Shown piece after piece: positions 1 through 6,870 of a stretch of 64,000 bases of DNA; the stretch's first letter is position 1; each line of letters starts with the position of its first letter. The position numbers and the translations under genes were made by a program. This DNA comes from Promethearchaeota archaeon (GTDB taxonomy: Archaea > Asgardarchaeota > Lokiarchaeia > Sigyniarchaeales > SOKP01), in NCBI GenBank assembly GCA_019057795.1, contig JAHLWS010000073.1, positions 102,455 to 166,454 of the forward strand, in the 5' to 3' direction. Below the pieces are notes generated by a model. It saw only the letters and a list, made by a program, of their open reading frames with translations, had not been told where the DNA came from and did not search any database.

Positions 1-1
1 A

Positions 2-142
2 GCTGTACCAAGATTAAGACCAGCGAAAATGAAAAAAACAAATAGGGTTTCCAGAAGAGCAAATCGACCTGAAAGCGGAAGATACTGTGCTAAATGTTTG
101 CAAACCTTACTAAAAGAATCTGTGTGGCAAGCAGAAGTTTAA
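2..142 (+). CDS. rpl34e: Ribosomal protein eL34, C-terminal part (partial)
   Basis: The 46 codons open at the window edge and end at TAA 140-142. The fragment is very basic and contains RPESGRYCAKCLQ, the conserved C-terminal zinc-ribbon half of archaeal eL34, a large-subunit protein. The N-terminus lies outside the window. It is followed by cytidylate kinase and eL14, the order found in many archaeal genomes (eL34-cmk-eL14), which supports the call despite the short length. Confidence 0.85.
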   Translation, partial: AVPRLRPAKMKKTNRVSRRANRPESGRYCAKCLQTLLKESVWQAEV

Positions 143-227
143 TCCGATCTTGGAATTTCAAAAATATTAAATAATTTCTGGTTTTAATTTCTTTTAATAG
201 CTAAATTCAATTTTGAGAAATGTAAAA

Positions 228-764
228 ATGATAATTACGATATCTGGGCTTCATGGGACAGGAAAGAGCGTAATTGCTAAACTAATGGCAGAACGCCTCG
301 GGATACTCTACTACTCAACGGGACAAGCGTTTCGAGATCTTGCAAAAGAAAAGAACATGTCTTTAGAAGAATATACGAATTTTGTCGAAAATCATCCTGA
401 CATTGACAAAGATTTAGATAATAAAGTCGTTAACATGGCAAAAAAAGGTAATATTATTATTGATAGCCAATTAAGCGGACATATTCTCAAATCCATAGCA
501 GATTTTAGAATACACTTAACTTGTCCATTAAAAATACGTGTTAAAAGAATGTCAGGGAGAGATCAAACATCTTTCGAAGAAAAATTAAAAGAAACAACAT
601 TAAGGGAAAAATCTGAATTGGAACGCTTCAAAAACCTCTATAACATTGATTTAAGCGATAAAAACTTGATTAACGAATTTTTTGATTTAATTATTAACAC
701 AGAAAATTTATCTATTGAAGAAGTGTTAGCTAAAATCCTATCTGAGTTAAAAAATCTATTTTAA
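228..764 (+). CDS. cmk: Cytidylate kinase (archaeal type)
   Basis: This is a P-loop nucleoside monophosphate kinase that phosphorylates CMP/dCMP with ATP in the cytoplasm. Walker A is GLHGTGKS at residues 7-14. The STGQAFRDLA segment is the archaeal CMP-binding region and VKRMSGRD is the lid-region arginine segment. The ATG at 228 is preferred over the in-frame TTG at 213 because archaeal Cmk begins MIITISG. At 178 aa it has the family's usual length. It sits between eL34 and eL14, the classical archaeal neighbourhood. Confidence 0.93.
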   Translation: MIITISGLHGTGKSVIAKLMAERLGILYYSTGQAFRDLAKEKNMSLEEYTNFVENHPDIDKDLDNKVVNMAKKGNIIIDSQLSGHILKSIADFRIHLTCPLKIRVKRMSGRDQTSFEEKLKETTLREKSELERFKNLYNIDLSDKNLINEFFDLIINTENLSIEEVLAKILSELKNLF

Positions 765-901
765 ACTTTTTCTACGAAAAAAATCATAAAAAATTTATAA
801 TTGAAATTATTCCTTAATTTACGATAGATCGTTTATCTTTTCTGAAAATTAAAAAATTCAGTAATGATAAATTTATTGAAAATAATTTGGTGACAAATTA
901 T

Positions 902-1174
902 ATGAGCGTATACGATATTGGAAGAATTTGCGTTAAAACTATGGGAAGGGAAGCCGGAAACTATTGCGTTGTCGTCGATATCATCGATAAAAATTATATT
1001 TTAGTTGATGGTTTGGGAATTCGCCGAAGAAGAGTAAATTATAAACATATAGAACCGACAACAGACACGATTGAAATCAAAAAAGGTGCTTCACATGAGA
1101 ATGTCGAAACTGCTATTAAAAAAGCAAAATTAGAAAAAAAAATGAAAGAGACAGTTTCCATTCCTACAAAATAG
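902..1174 (+). CDS. rpl14e: Ribosomal protein eL14
   Basis: This small large-subunit protein begins MSVYDIGRICVKTMGREAG and contains KNYILVDGLGIRRRRVNYKH, the characteristic SH3-like (KOW) barrel of eL14. It is followed by a short lysine-rich helix. The ATG at 902 fits the family start; upstream in-frame TTG 887 and GTG 890 would add a short unconserved leader. In many archaea cbf5/truB follows eL14; here an intron-containing tRNA gene follows instead, and the strand switches. Confidence 0.92.
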   Translation: MSVYDIGRICVKTMGREAGNYCVVVDIIDKNYILVDGLGIRRRRVNYKHIEPTTDTIEIKKGASHENVETAIKKAKLEKKMKETVSIPTK

Positions 1175-1255
1175 TTATTTAACTTCTAAAAAACCATAAA
1201 AATAGAAATATTGCTGAGCGTCGCCATTGTGCGTCGTTAGCGCTAATTTTTTTTT

Positions 1256-1358
1256 GCAGACATTGCCTAGCCTGGTACGGCGCCGGCTTGGAGCGGAAAA
1301 ACGGTCCCAGAAAGCCGGTGTGTGAAAGCATCCGAGGGTTCGAATCCCTCTGTCTGCG
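1256..1358 (+). tRNA. tRNA-Ser(GGA) with an intron
   Basis: The acceptor stem pairs GCAGACA (1256-1262) with TGTCTGC (1351-1357), followed by discriminator G73 at 1358, the serine identity base. The D arm is GCC/GGC. The anticodon stem pairs CCGGC (1283-1287) with GCCGG (1314-1318). The T arm is GAGGG-TTCGAAT-CCCTC. The variable region is about 15 nt, a class II feature of Ser and Leu tRNAs. U33 precedes anticodon GGA (1290-1292). The anticodon loop is 26 nt instead of 7, so an intron of 19 nt must be removed. CCA is not encoded. Confidence 0.88.
1294..1312 (+). other. tRNA-Ser intron (BHB type, 37/38 position)
   Basis: The 19-nt insertion lies between tRNA positions 37 and 38, the standard archaeal site. 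The exon bases TTGG (1288-1291) pair with intron CCAG (1307-1310) as the 4-bp central helix. The two three-base bulges are AG^C (1292-1294) and AA^A (1311-1313), each cut after its second base. The inner helix is short and weak, so this is a relaxed BHB. Splicing gives a normal 7-base anticodon loop. Confidence 0.78.
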
Positions 1359-1415
1359 CTTTATTACTTATAGAAATAAGGAAAGTAATAGAATCAAAAA
1401 ATCTCTTTTATTAAT

Positions 1416-2090
1416 TTAAACGTCAGGAAATTCCATAGCTTTAGCTTTCCCACCACCCATCATCTGCTCCATTCCTCCCGATGCTTGTGTCTGTAATTTA
1501 AAAATTCTTTGAAGAAGCGTGTTCACACCAAAACTACATAGAAAATACCAAGCAGTAAAATTTATCCAACCAGCTTCTAATCTAATAGTTCTGGCAACGC
1601 CGTACACAAGGGCAGTCCAGGGATATACCGTAGAACCCGTAGTACCCGCCATCATGTTGCCTATGAGCACTACATCGTTAGCATTCATTGGAGACAACGC
1701 AATGGGGTTATTCAAGAAAACTCCTCTTACTACTGTAAATATGATTATCATTGGAACGAATGTTATGCAACTGGGCAACATGCGCCTTAAAGCCATTTTC
1801 TGCTGTGATTGTTTTACCATCGAATCCAATCTTTCCCACCTCTTTCTTAACTTGTTATATTTTTCTGGATCCGTTTCAGATAATTCAATGATTTTTGCTT
1901 TTTCTTCGTCATGAGCCTTTTTTATAACTTGTTTTCTATTAATTTCATCAGTATCAATTAACCATTTAGTTAGTCCAGTACTAATTACTGCCGTTATAGA
2001 AGCCATTAATAATATAAAAATCATGGACCCAGGCGGGAAGCTAATCCAATCTAAAAAAGCATTTGATCCTTGTAATAATAAGAAAAGCAT
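1416..2090 (-). CDS. DUF106 / EMC3-TMCO1-like membrane protein (Oxa1 superfamily)
   Basis: The 224-aa integral membrane protein belongs to the archaeal DUF106 family, related to eukaryotic EMC3 and TMCO1 and distantly to YidC/Oxa1, which help insert membrane proteins. An N-terminal hydrophobic segment is followed by a charged coiled-coil region (about residues 50-100, rich in K and E, with KLRKRWERLDSMVKQSQQ). Two further hydrophobic segments and a Gly/Met-rich tail (GGMEQMMGGGKAKAM) follow, the tail resembling signal-recognition methionine-rich ends. SecY lies next on the same strand, about 100 bp away, suggesting shared membrane-insertion function. Confidence 0.85.
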   Translation of the reverse strand: MLFLLLQGSNAFLDWISFPPGSMIFILLMASITAVISTGLTKWLIDTDEINRKQVIKKAHDEEKAKIIELSETDPEKYNKLRKRWERLDSMVKQSQQKMALRRMLPSCITFVPMIIIFTVVRGVFLNNPIALSPMNANDVVLIGNMMAGTTGSTVYPWTALVYGVARTIRLEAGWINFTAWYFLCSFGVNTLLQRIFKLQTQASGGMEQMMGGGKAKAMEFPDV

Positions 2091-2187
2091 AGTTATATTG
2101 AAGTAATCTTAATAATTTTTTAAACTTTTCAGATTAAAATTTTATAATAAAAAAATGTGTTACCATTTCTTTTGGAGAAGATTCTCA

Positions 2188-3642
2188 TCAATCCATGCCT
2201 AAGAAAGCGCGCATGCCCGGATATTGCTGTGCCGCCATTTCTTTTGCAATTTGCTCAGAGTATTGATGCACGATGCCTATAGCTATCAAAAGTCCCGTGC
2301 CTGAAGTCAACGCACCTAGCGAATCTGCGAAGAAACTCATTACTGCGATTATAATGCCGTTTATAATGATCAAAGTTGGAATATATCGCTTTAAAATCCG
2401 CTCAATTATTTTGTCCGAACTTCGAAATCCGGGAATCTGCATCCCAGAATCTATTATTTGCTGGGCTATATCGCGCGGCGCAAGTCCTGAGACTTCGACC
2501 CAAATCTTACCGAGCATAATGCACAGAAATATAAATATAATTAGATATATTATTGCTTTGAAGGGGTCAGCTAGTAACTCCAACAATCCTTGAGGAGGGG
2601 TAAGGTAATAAAGTAAACACCCTGGTAGTGGGACTAAATAATCACCACCTCCCCCCGTTGGAACACTGTCGAATTTACCTATTAAATCAAGGAACCATCT
2701 AGTATCGTCATTTCTAAAACCAGAATTAGGTCCAGCAATCATTTGCCCGAAAAATAGAAAATTGGCGTATAGGGCGTTAACTAAAATAACAGGGATATTT
2801 GAAACATATAGTAACTTCATTGGATATTTCCCCTTGAAACCTCTATACCCTTTATAGGCTAACGGAATTTCGACTCTAGTAGACTCGAACCAAATAACTA
2901 TTAGAAATATGCCTAAAGTCGTAATTCCTCCAAAAATGGAAGGTAGTCGGTCATGCCTCCAAAACAGTTCAGCTGTATCTATATTAGGATTCGTCAAAGA
3001 TTGAATGAAAGCAATAACAATTCCTCTTGCTTCATTAGTTTCACCTACTCCAATAAAACTAAATAAATTCCAAAATATTTGTCCAGCAACACCCGTAGCG
3101 ATAAATAAGGAGATTCCGCTTCCAATTCCCCAACCTTTTTGTAGTAACTCATCGAGTAAGATAATGACGACTCCAGAAAAAAGTAATTGCAAAAATATAA
3201 ACGTCATAGCCTGAAGGTCTAACGGTCCAAAAGCACCTCCGATTATATATGCGATGATATTGAACACAGTCAAAAACATTGCGAATACTTTTTGAGAACC
3301 GCTAAACATAGCCCGATCGTATGGATCGCTCAAATCAACTTTTATGATTTTGGAACCTAAGAGTAATTGCATTATTAATCCTGCCGTTACTATTGGGCCT
3401 ATACCTAATTCTGTAAGCGTACCTTTCTGACTTGCTAAAATAACTCTTAACCAATAATAATAATCTGTGGTGGCTTGAGTGGTTACTCCATAAAGCGGAA
3501 TATTTGACATTATTAAATATATTATTAATGCGAGCCCTGTCCACATTAACTTTTCTTTGAAACTTACTTCTCTCTGAGGCTGTTTGATTTCAGGCATTAC
3601 CCGTACAAAAGGAGAGAAGAATTTGAGGAATTTTCCGGTCAT
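2188..3642 (-). CDS. secY: Preprotein translocase subunit SecY (Sec61 alpha)
   Basis: This is the central pore subunit of the Sec translocon: 484 aa with about ten hydrophobic helices. The N-terminus shows VSFKEKLMWTGLALIIYLIM and the plug-region ATTDYYYWLR. LQKGWGIGSGISLFIATGVA is the conserved helix 4/5 region, and YKGYRGFKGKYPMKLLYVSN is the large cytosolic loop that contacts the ribosome. The C-terminus ends MRAFLGMD. The gene is on the minus strand with the DUF106 gene downstream; in most archaea secY sits near eL34/cmk on the same strand, so this block looks inverted. Confidence 0.96.
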   Translation of the reverse strand: MTGKFLKFFSPFVRVMPEIKQPQREVSFKEKLMWTGLALIIYLIMSNIPLYGVTTQATTDYYYWLRVILASQKGTLTELGIGPIVTAGLIMQLLLGSKIIKVDLSDPYDRAMFSGSQKVFAMFLTVFNIIAYIIGGAFGPLDLQAMTFIFLQLLFSGVVIILLDELLQKGWGIGSGISLFIATGVAGQIFWNLFSFIGVGETNEARGIVIAFIQSLTNPNIDTAELFWRHDRLPSIFGGITTLGIFLIVIWFESTRVEIPLAYKGYRGFKGKYPMKLLYVSNIPVILVNALYANFLFFGQMIAGPNSGFRNDDTRWFLDLIGKFDSVPTGGGGDYLVPLPGCLLYYLTPPQGLLELLADPFKAIIYLIIFIFLCIMLGKIWVEVSGLAPRDIAQQIIDSGMQIPGFRSSDKIIERILKRYIPTLIIINGIIIAVMSFFADSLGALTSGTGLLIAIGIVHQYSEQIAKEMAAQQYPGMRAFLGMD

Positions 3643-3905
3643 AGTTTATCAGCACAAAACCTTTAGTGAGTATAATCCTTTTTAGTTAAAATAAAAGTTT
3701 CTCAGTTTAGAAATGTAACTTAAAAAAAAATGAATTTAAAAAAAACTTTTTGATTTAATAAGTTCGTTTAAGCAGATATTTTGTTTCTTTATATAATTCA
3801 AAAACATTATCGTTAAAAAATAGTAGAAAAAAAATAATTTAAAAAAATTTTGAAATAAATTTTGCTTATACTTTTGCTTTGTTTTGCTGAAGAGTCTTAA
3901 CCCGT

Positions 3906-4205
3906 TTAAAATAACGAGCCAATTCCCGTAGGTTCTTCCTCAACTTCTTCTTCCTTTTCCTTCTTCTTTTTCTTGGAGGCTGCTTTTGCAGACACTGAAG
4001 AAGCAACCGGAGCGGCCATCACTGGAGCTGCGGCGGCAGAACTGATTATTGATTCAATGTCAGCCTCCTTAAGCCCTGCTACTACTTTTGTAAGTTGAGC
4101 TTTATCAACAGTTACATCTACAGCTTTTAATATCTTTTCGATGTTTGCTTCTGTAATTTTCTTATTTGCTTTGTTAAGCAGTAACGCAGCATATATTGAT
4201 TCCAT
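3906..4205 (-). CDS. rpl12: Ribosomal stalk protein P1 (archaeal L12)
   Basis: This 99-aa acidic stalk protein starts MESIYAALLLNKANKKI, the N-terminal dimerisation domain of archaeal P1. An Ala-rich hinge, a K/E-rich charged stretch and the C-terminal tail PTGIGSLF follow; the tail recruits elongation factors. It is the last gene of the uL11-uL1-uL10-P1 operon, 73 bp after uL10. The tail of uL10 ends similarly (VGIGGLFGN), as expected for proteins sharing this factor-binding peptide. Confidence 0.93.
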   Translation of the reverse strand: MESIYAALLLNKANKKITEANIEKILKAVDVTVDKAQLTKVVAGLKEADIESIISSAAAAPVMAAPVASSVSAKAASKKKKKEKEEEVEEEPTGIGSLF

Positions 4206-4278
4206 CTTTTATACCTCTTTTTTTTTATCCAATTATTATTAAAATTTGTGTTTATTTATTTTATTTAAAAAAATTAAT

Positions 4279-5235
4279 TTAATTACCAAATAAGCCTCCA
4301 ATTCCAACTTCTTCTTCCTCATCTTCTTCTTTTTTGCCTTCTTCTTTCTTAGTTGAAACATGTAGGTCTTCTCCAAGTACTATAGCCTTGATAGTGATAG
4401 CATTTGATACGGCTTTTCGGATATATTCGTCCCTCATATCGTCAAAATAAACAGGTAATTCAAAAAGAATTCCAAGAGCCTCTCGGTGTGCTTTTTGGAT
4501 TAACGGTTCAATCGTTTCTTTATCGATAATGCCTAGTTCTAAAGCCAAACTTCGTGCGCCGAAGTACGCAAATGCAAGCTCTTGTTGGAATTGTTCCATA
4601 TCCATATACAGAATTTCCTCAGGAATTATTTCACCGTCGCTCCACGCGTAATGGATTTTAATAAGCGATTTAATTGGAGCTACACCTAACTTCTTTAAGA
4701 CTGCTGCCTGTTTTACGTTAACGTAATCTCCAGCTGAGTGCGTTCGCGTATCTTCTCTAACCCAAATCGTATCGTTCTGGATTTTGGTTGGAAGCCGGAG
4801 CGTCATGTTTAATTCACTGATAACTTGTCCCGTGGGCAATCCTGTGTCCCCCTCAGTAACCCAAATATCTACTGGCGTTATCTCGTTAGGTTTAGCAGAG
4901 ACCATCCATTCATTTTCATTAAATATATTCTTTAATTCAAAGATATCTATGTTGGTAAAACATAATGCGGATTGTCCTGAAATTTTTTCGGCGAGTTCAT
5001 CTAAGTTGTCTTTTTTAGAATCGTGTTTATACTGTTCTACGGCTCTTAGTTGAAGCTTCTTTTTTGACATTCTTATGATTGCTTTCCCTCTTAAGATTTT
5101 TCGCATCTCTTGAATTTGCTTGTCGTTTAATTTAGCAACTTCTATTACAGCAATGTTTTTATGTTTTTTAAACAAATCAACTAAATGAACAACTTCATCC
5201 AATTTCCATTGATGTATTTCTTTTTTTCTGATCAC
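4279..5235 (-). CDS. rplP0: Ribosomal protein uL10 (P0)
   Basis: This 318-aa stalk base protein binds 23S rRNA and anchors P1 dimers. The N-terminal domain carries KEIHQWKLDEVVHLVDLFKK and EMRKILRGKAIIRMSKKKL. The middle domain contains TGLPTGQVISELNMTLRLPT and SAGDYVNVKQAAVLKKLGV. The C-terminus is charged (K/E-rich) and ends EEEVGIGGLFGN. It starts with GTG just 4 bp after uL1, indicating translational coupling within the stalk operon. Confidence 0.95.
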   Translation of the reverse strand: MIRKKEIHQWKLDEVVHLVDLFKKHKNIAVIEVAKLNDKQIQEMRKILRGKAIIRMSKKKLQLRAVEQYKHDSKKDNLDELAEKISGQSALCFTNIDIFELKNIFNENEWMVSAKPNEITPVDIWVTEGDTGLPTGQVISELNMTLRLPTKIQNDTIWVREDTRTHSAGDYVNVKQAAVLKKLGVAPIKSLIKIHYAWSDGEIIPEEILYMDMEQFQQELAFAYFGARSLALELGIIDKETIEPLIQKAHREALGILFELPVYFDDMRDEYIRKAVSNAITIKAIVLGEDLHVSTKKEEGKKEEDEEEEVGIGGLFGN

Positions 5236-5239
5236 TATT

Positions 5240-5968
5240 TTACACCTCTATACCCTTCAAAAACTGTTCATCAATTTTTATTGGATGCCCCATTGTAGTT
5301 TTTAAAAACATAGATTTAATATTGTTATATTTATGAGGCATCTGATCAGCAACGTACTCAACGACAGCTTTCATGTTTTCAAATATTTTATCCTTATCCA
5401 TAGATTTTTTTCCTACTTTAACTTGAATACTTGGTTGCTTCTTTAATTGAATTCGAATAACTTTTAAGTATCTCTCAATTGCCACGTTTAAATCACTCGG
5501 ATTGGAAATAATACCATATCCACTTGGGAAAGGTTTCGGCATTTTACCTAGCGGTCCAAGGAATCTCGCTAAATATCGAGCTACATTTGGCATCATTTTG
5601 TCTTCTACTACGAAGAAATTGTATTTCTTTACAAATTTTTTCTTATACTTTTTTTCTTCGTTATTTAGTTTGATTAAACCGTCTTTATCCATTGTTTCGA
5701 GCCCAAGATTCTTAGCTTCAAGAAGTATCTCGTCTGACGCAATTACGCAGATGTTAGGCCTATCTTTAGTTATTATGTTATTAGGTAGGATTATTTCCTT
5801 ATCGATCCTCTGCTTAGGGTCCTTGAGGTTAATGTCTTTCAAATTCATAATGAGGTCAATTGATTCGTCAAATTTCCTGACTTTATCTTTAAAGCCTTCC
5901 TTTTTAATAATCGAATGTTTAATTGCAGCATCTAACGATTTTTTTAATAGTTTGTCATCAATTTTCAT
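5240..5968 (-). CDS. rpl1: Ribosomal protein uL1
   Basis: The 242-aa protein forms the L1 stalk of the large subunit. RFLGPLGKMPKPFPSG is the signature uL1 segment, and AIERYLKVIRIQLKKQPSIQ belongs to the rRNA-binding face. It is a little longer than the usual 215-220 aa because of a lysine-rich insertion (residues about 105-117). It starts 3 bp after uL11 ends. In other archaea uL1 autoregulates this operon by binding its mRNA; I did not identify a binding site here. Confidence 0.94.
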   Translation of the reverse strand: MKIDDKLLKKSLDAAIKHSIIKKEGFKDKVRKFDESIDLIMNLKDINLKDPKQRIDKEIILPNNIITKDRPNICVIASDEILLEAKNLGLETMDKDGLIKLNNEEKKYKKKFVKKYNFFVVEDKMMPNVARYLARFLGPLGKMPKPFPSGYGIISNPSDLNVAIERYLKVIRIQLKKQPSIQVKVGKKSMDKDKIFENMKAVVEYVADQMPHKYNNIKSMFLKTTMGHPIKIDEQFLKGIEV

Positions 5969-5971
5969 TTT

Positions 5972-6527
5972 TTACAGCTCCCCCTTTATCATGTCGTCAT
6001 ATTCTCCATTCTCAATCTTTTTCTGAATTACTCGCGGGTCCTCGCCTTCTATTGTGGCTCCAATTGACAACACTGTCCCTATTACGGTCTTTACAGCAGT
6101 TTTGAAGGTTTTATCTAAAAAGATATCTTTTTTAGCGTTAGTAACGTTAACTACCTGTTCAAGAGTTAAATCTCCAATTTTTTCCTCAGAACTATTCGAA
6201 CTCCCTTTTTCAGCGCCTAATTCTTTTAAAAGTAGTGAAGCTGTACTTGGCGTCTCTACGAATATCTCAAACTGTTTTGTCTCAGGATCGCATTCGATTC
6301 TAACGGGTACCGTTAAACCTTTAAAAAGCATGGTTTTTTCGTTAACTGCGTCCACTACGTCCTTGATGTTTGCATAGGAAATCGATTCAATTTCCGTTTA
6401 TGCCAGTAGGACCTACAGCGGGACCTTTACATAAATAAAGCGATTTGCTTTATGTAATAGGCGGTCCTCCGCTCGCAGATCCCCCTGTAACTAGTGCCTT
6501 AACAATGATTTTGTTTGTTTTACTCAT
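5972..6527 (-). CDS. rpl11: Ribosomal protein uL11, gene split by two mini-introns
   Basis: uL11 binds the GTPase-associated centre of 23S rRNA. The genomic frame breaks twice inside the most conserved N-terminal segment. Joining 6527-6457, 6426-6398 and 6369-5972 gives 498 nt, encoding 165 aa with no stop: MSKTNKIIVKALVTGG..., then GGPPIGPAVGPTGINIKDVV and DAVNEKTMLFKG. The result matches the family motif PPxGPxxGPxGxN exactly, and the C-terminal rRNA-binding domain ends at residue 165. Unspliced, the first exon reads into TAA inside intron 1. The GTG at 6355 opens an uninterrupted frame but would lose the first 38 residues. The start ATG 6525-6527 follows a purine-rich GAGGAA. First gene of the stalk operon. 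Confidence 0.9.
6370..6397 (-). other. Putative BHB intron 2 of uL11 (28 nt)
   Basis: On the minus strand exon GCAT pairs with intron ATGC as a perfect 4-bp central helix. Both bulges read AA^A. The inner helix pairs GGAAAT with ATTTCC, capped by a small loop, after one C/T mismatch. The outer exon-exon helix is weak (TG/CA, then CCT/AGG across an internal loop). Removing 28 nt, not a multiple of three, restores GGC ATA A|AC ATC (Gly-Ile-Asn-Ile). The AAAC repeat at both ends makes the exact cut ambiguous by a few bases without changing the product. Confidence 0.83.
6427..6456 (-). other. Putative BHB intron 1 of uL11 (30 nt)
   Basis: On the minus strand the exon-exon helix pairs GGACC with GGTCC (5 bp). 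The central helix pairs exon GCCT with intron ATGT (three of four pairs, including a G-U). The bulges are AT^T and AA^A. The inner helix pairs ACATAAAGC with GCTTTATTT (8 of 9) around loop AAATC. Cutting each bulge after its second base removes exactly 30 nt and creates codon AT|A (Ile), giving PPIGP. The intron carries an in-frame TAA. Structure and frame agree independently. Confidence 0.85.
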
Positions 6528-6870
6528 TTTCCTCGTCAAAAATTTTTATTTAAATTTTATACTCAAAATTAGTGATTTAAAGGCTAAGAAACATAAAAAT
6601 AACGCATAATCTTTCGACTTTATTCATTCCAATATCTTTTTTATATTGAAACCGTATTATTATTACGTTCTAAGTCCTTCAAAAAACTAATTTTGAACTT
6701 AGTGTTTTTTAAAAATGAAATGAAATTAAAAAATTTTATGAAAATTATTATTTTTTGTTGACATGTATTTATTTATCTAATTAATAATATCATTAATTGA
6801 GAAACAAATAGAGTAATTATAGAACTAAATCTATTCAAATTTTAAGAACATTAAAGGGAAAGGTTGAAAG
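6528..6870. promoter_or_regulatory. Divergent intergenic region with stalk-operon promoter candidates
   Basis: This 343-bp very AT-rich gap separates the minus-strand stalk operon from the plus-strand longin gene. For uL11, minus-strand TATA-like elements are TTTAAAT (complement of 6575-6581, about 48 bp before the ATG) and TATAAAA (complement of 6555-6561, about 28 bp before). Towards the longin gene many AT-rich runs exist and none stands out. GGGAAAGG sits just upstream of its ATG at 6871 as a possible ribosome-binding site. I see no gene here. Confidence 0.4.

Noticed and set aside
1519..1914. Plus-strand frame inside the DUF106 gene
   Set aside because: Shadow of an unambiguous membrane-protein gene.
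5502..6026. Open frame on the plus strand across uL1
   Set aside because: It is a shadow of the uL1 coding strand; its product has no recognisable motif and starts inside a conserved gene.
5972..6355. uL11 read as a short protein from the GTG at 6355
   Set aside because: It would delete the conserved first 38 residues, which are present just upstream and recover exactly when the two BHB inserts are removed.
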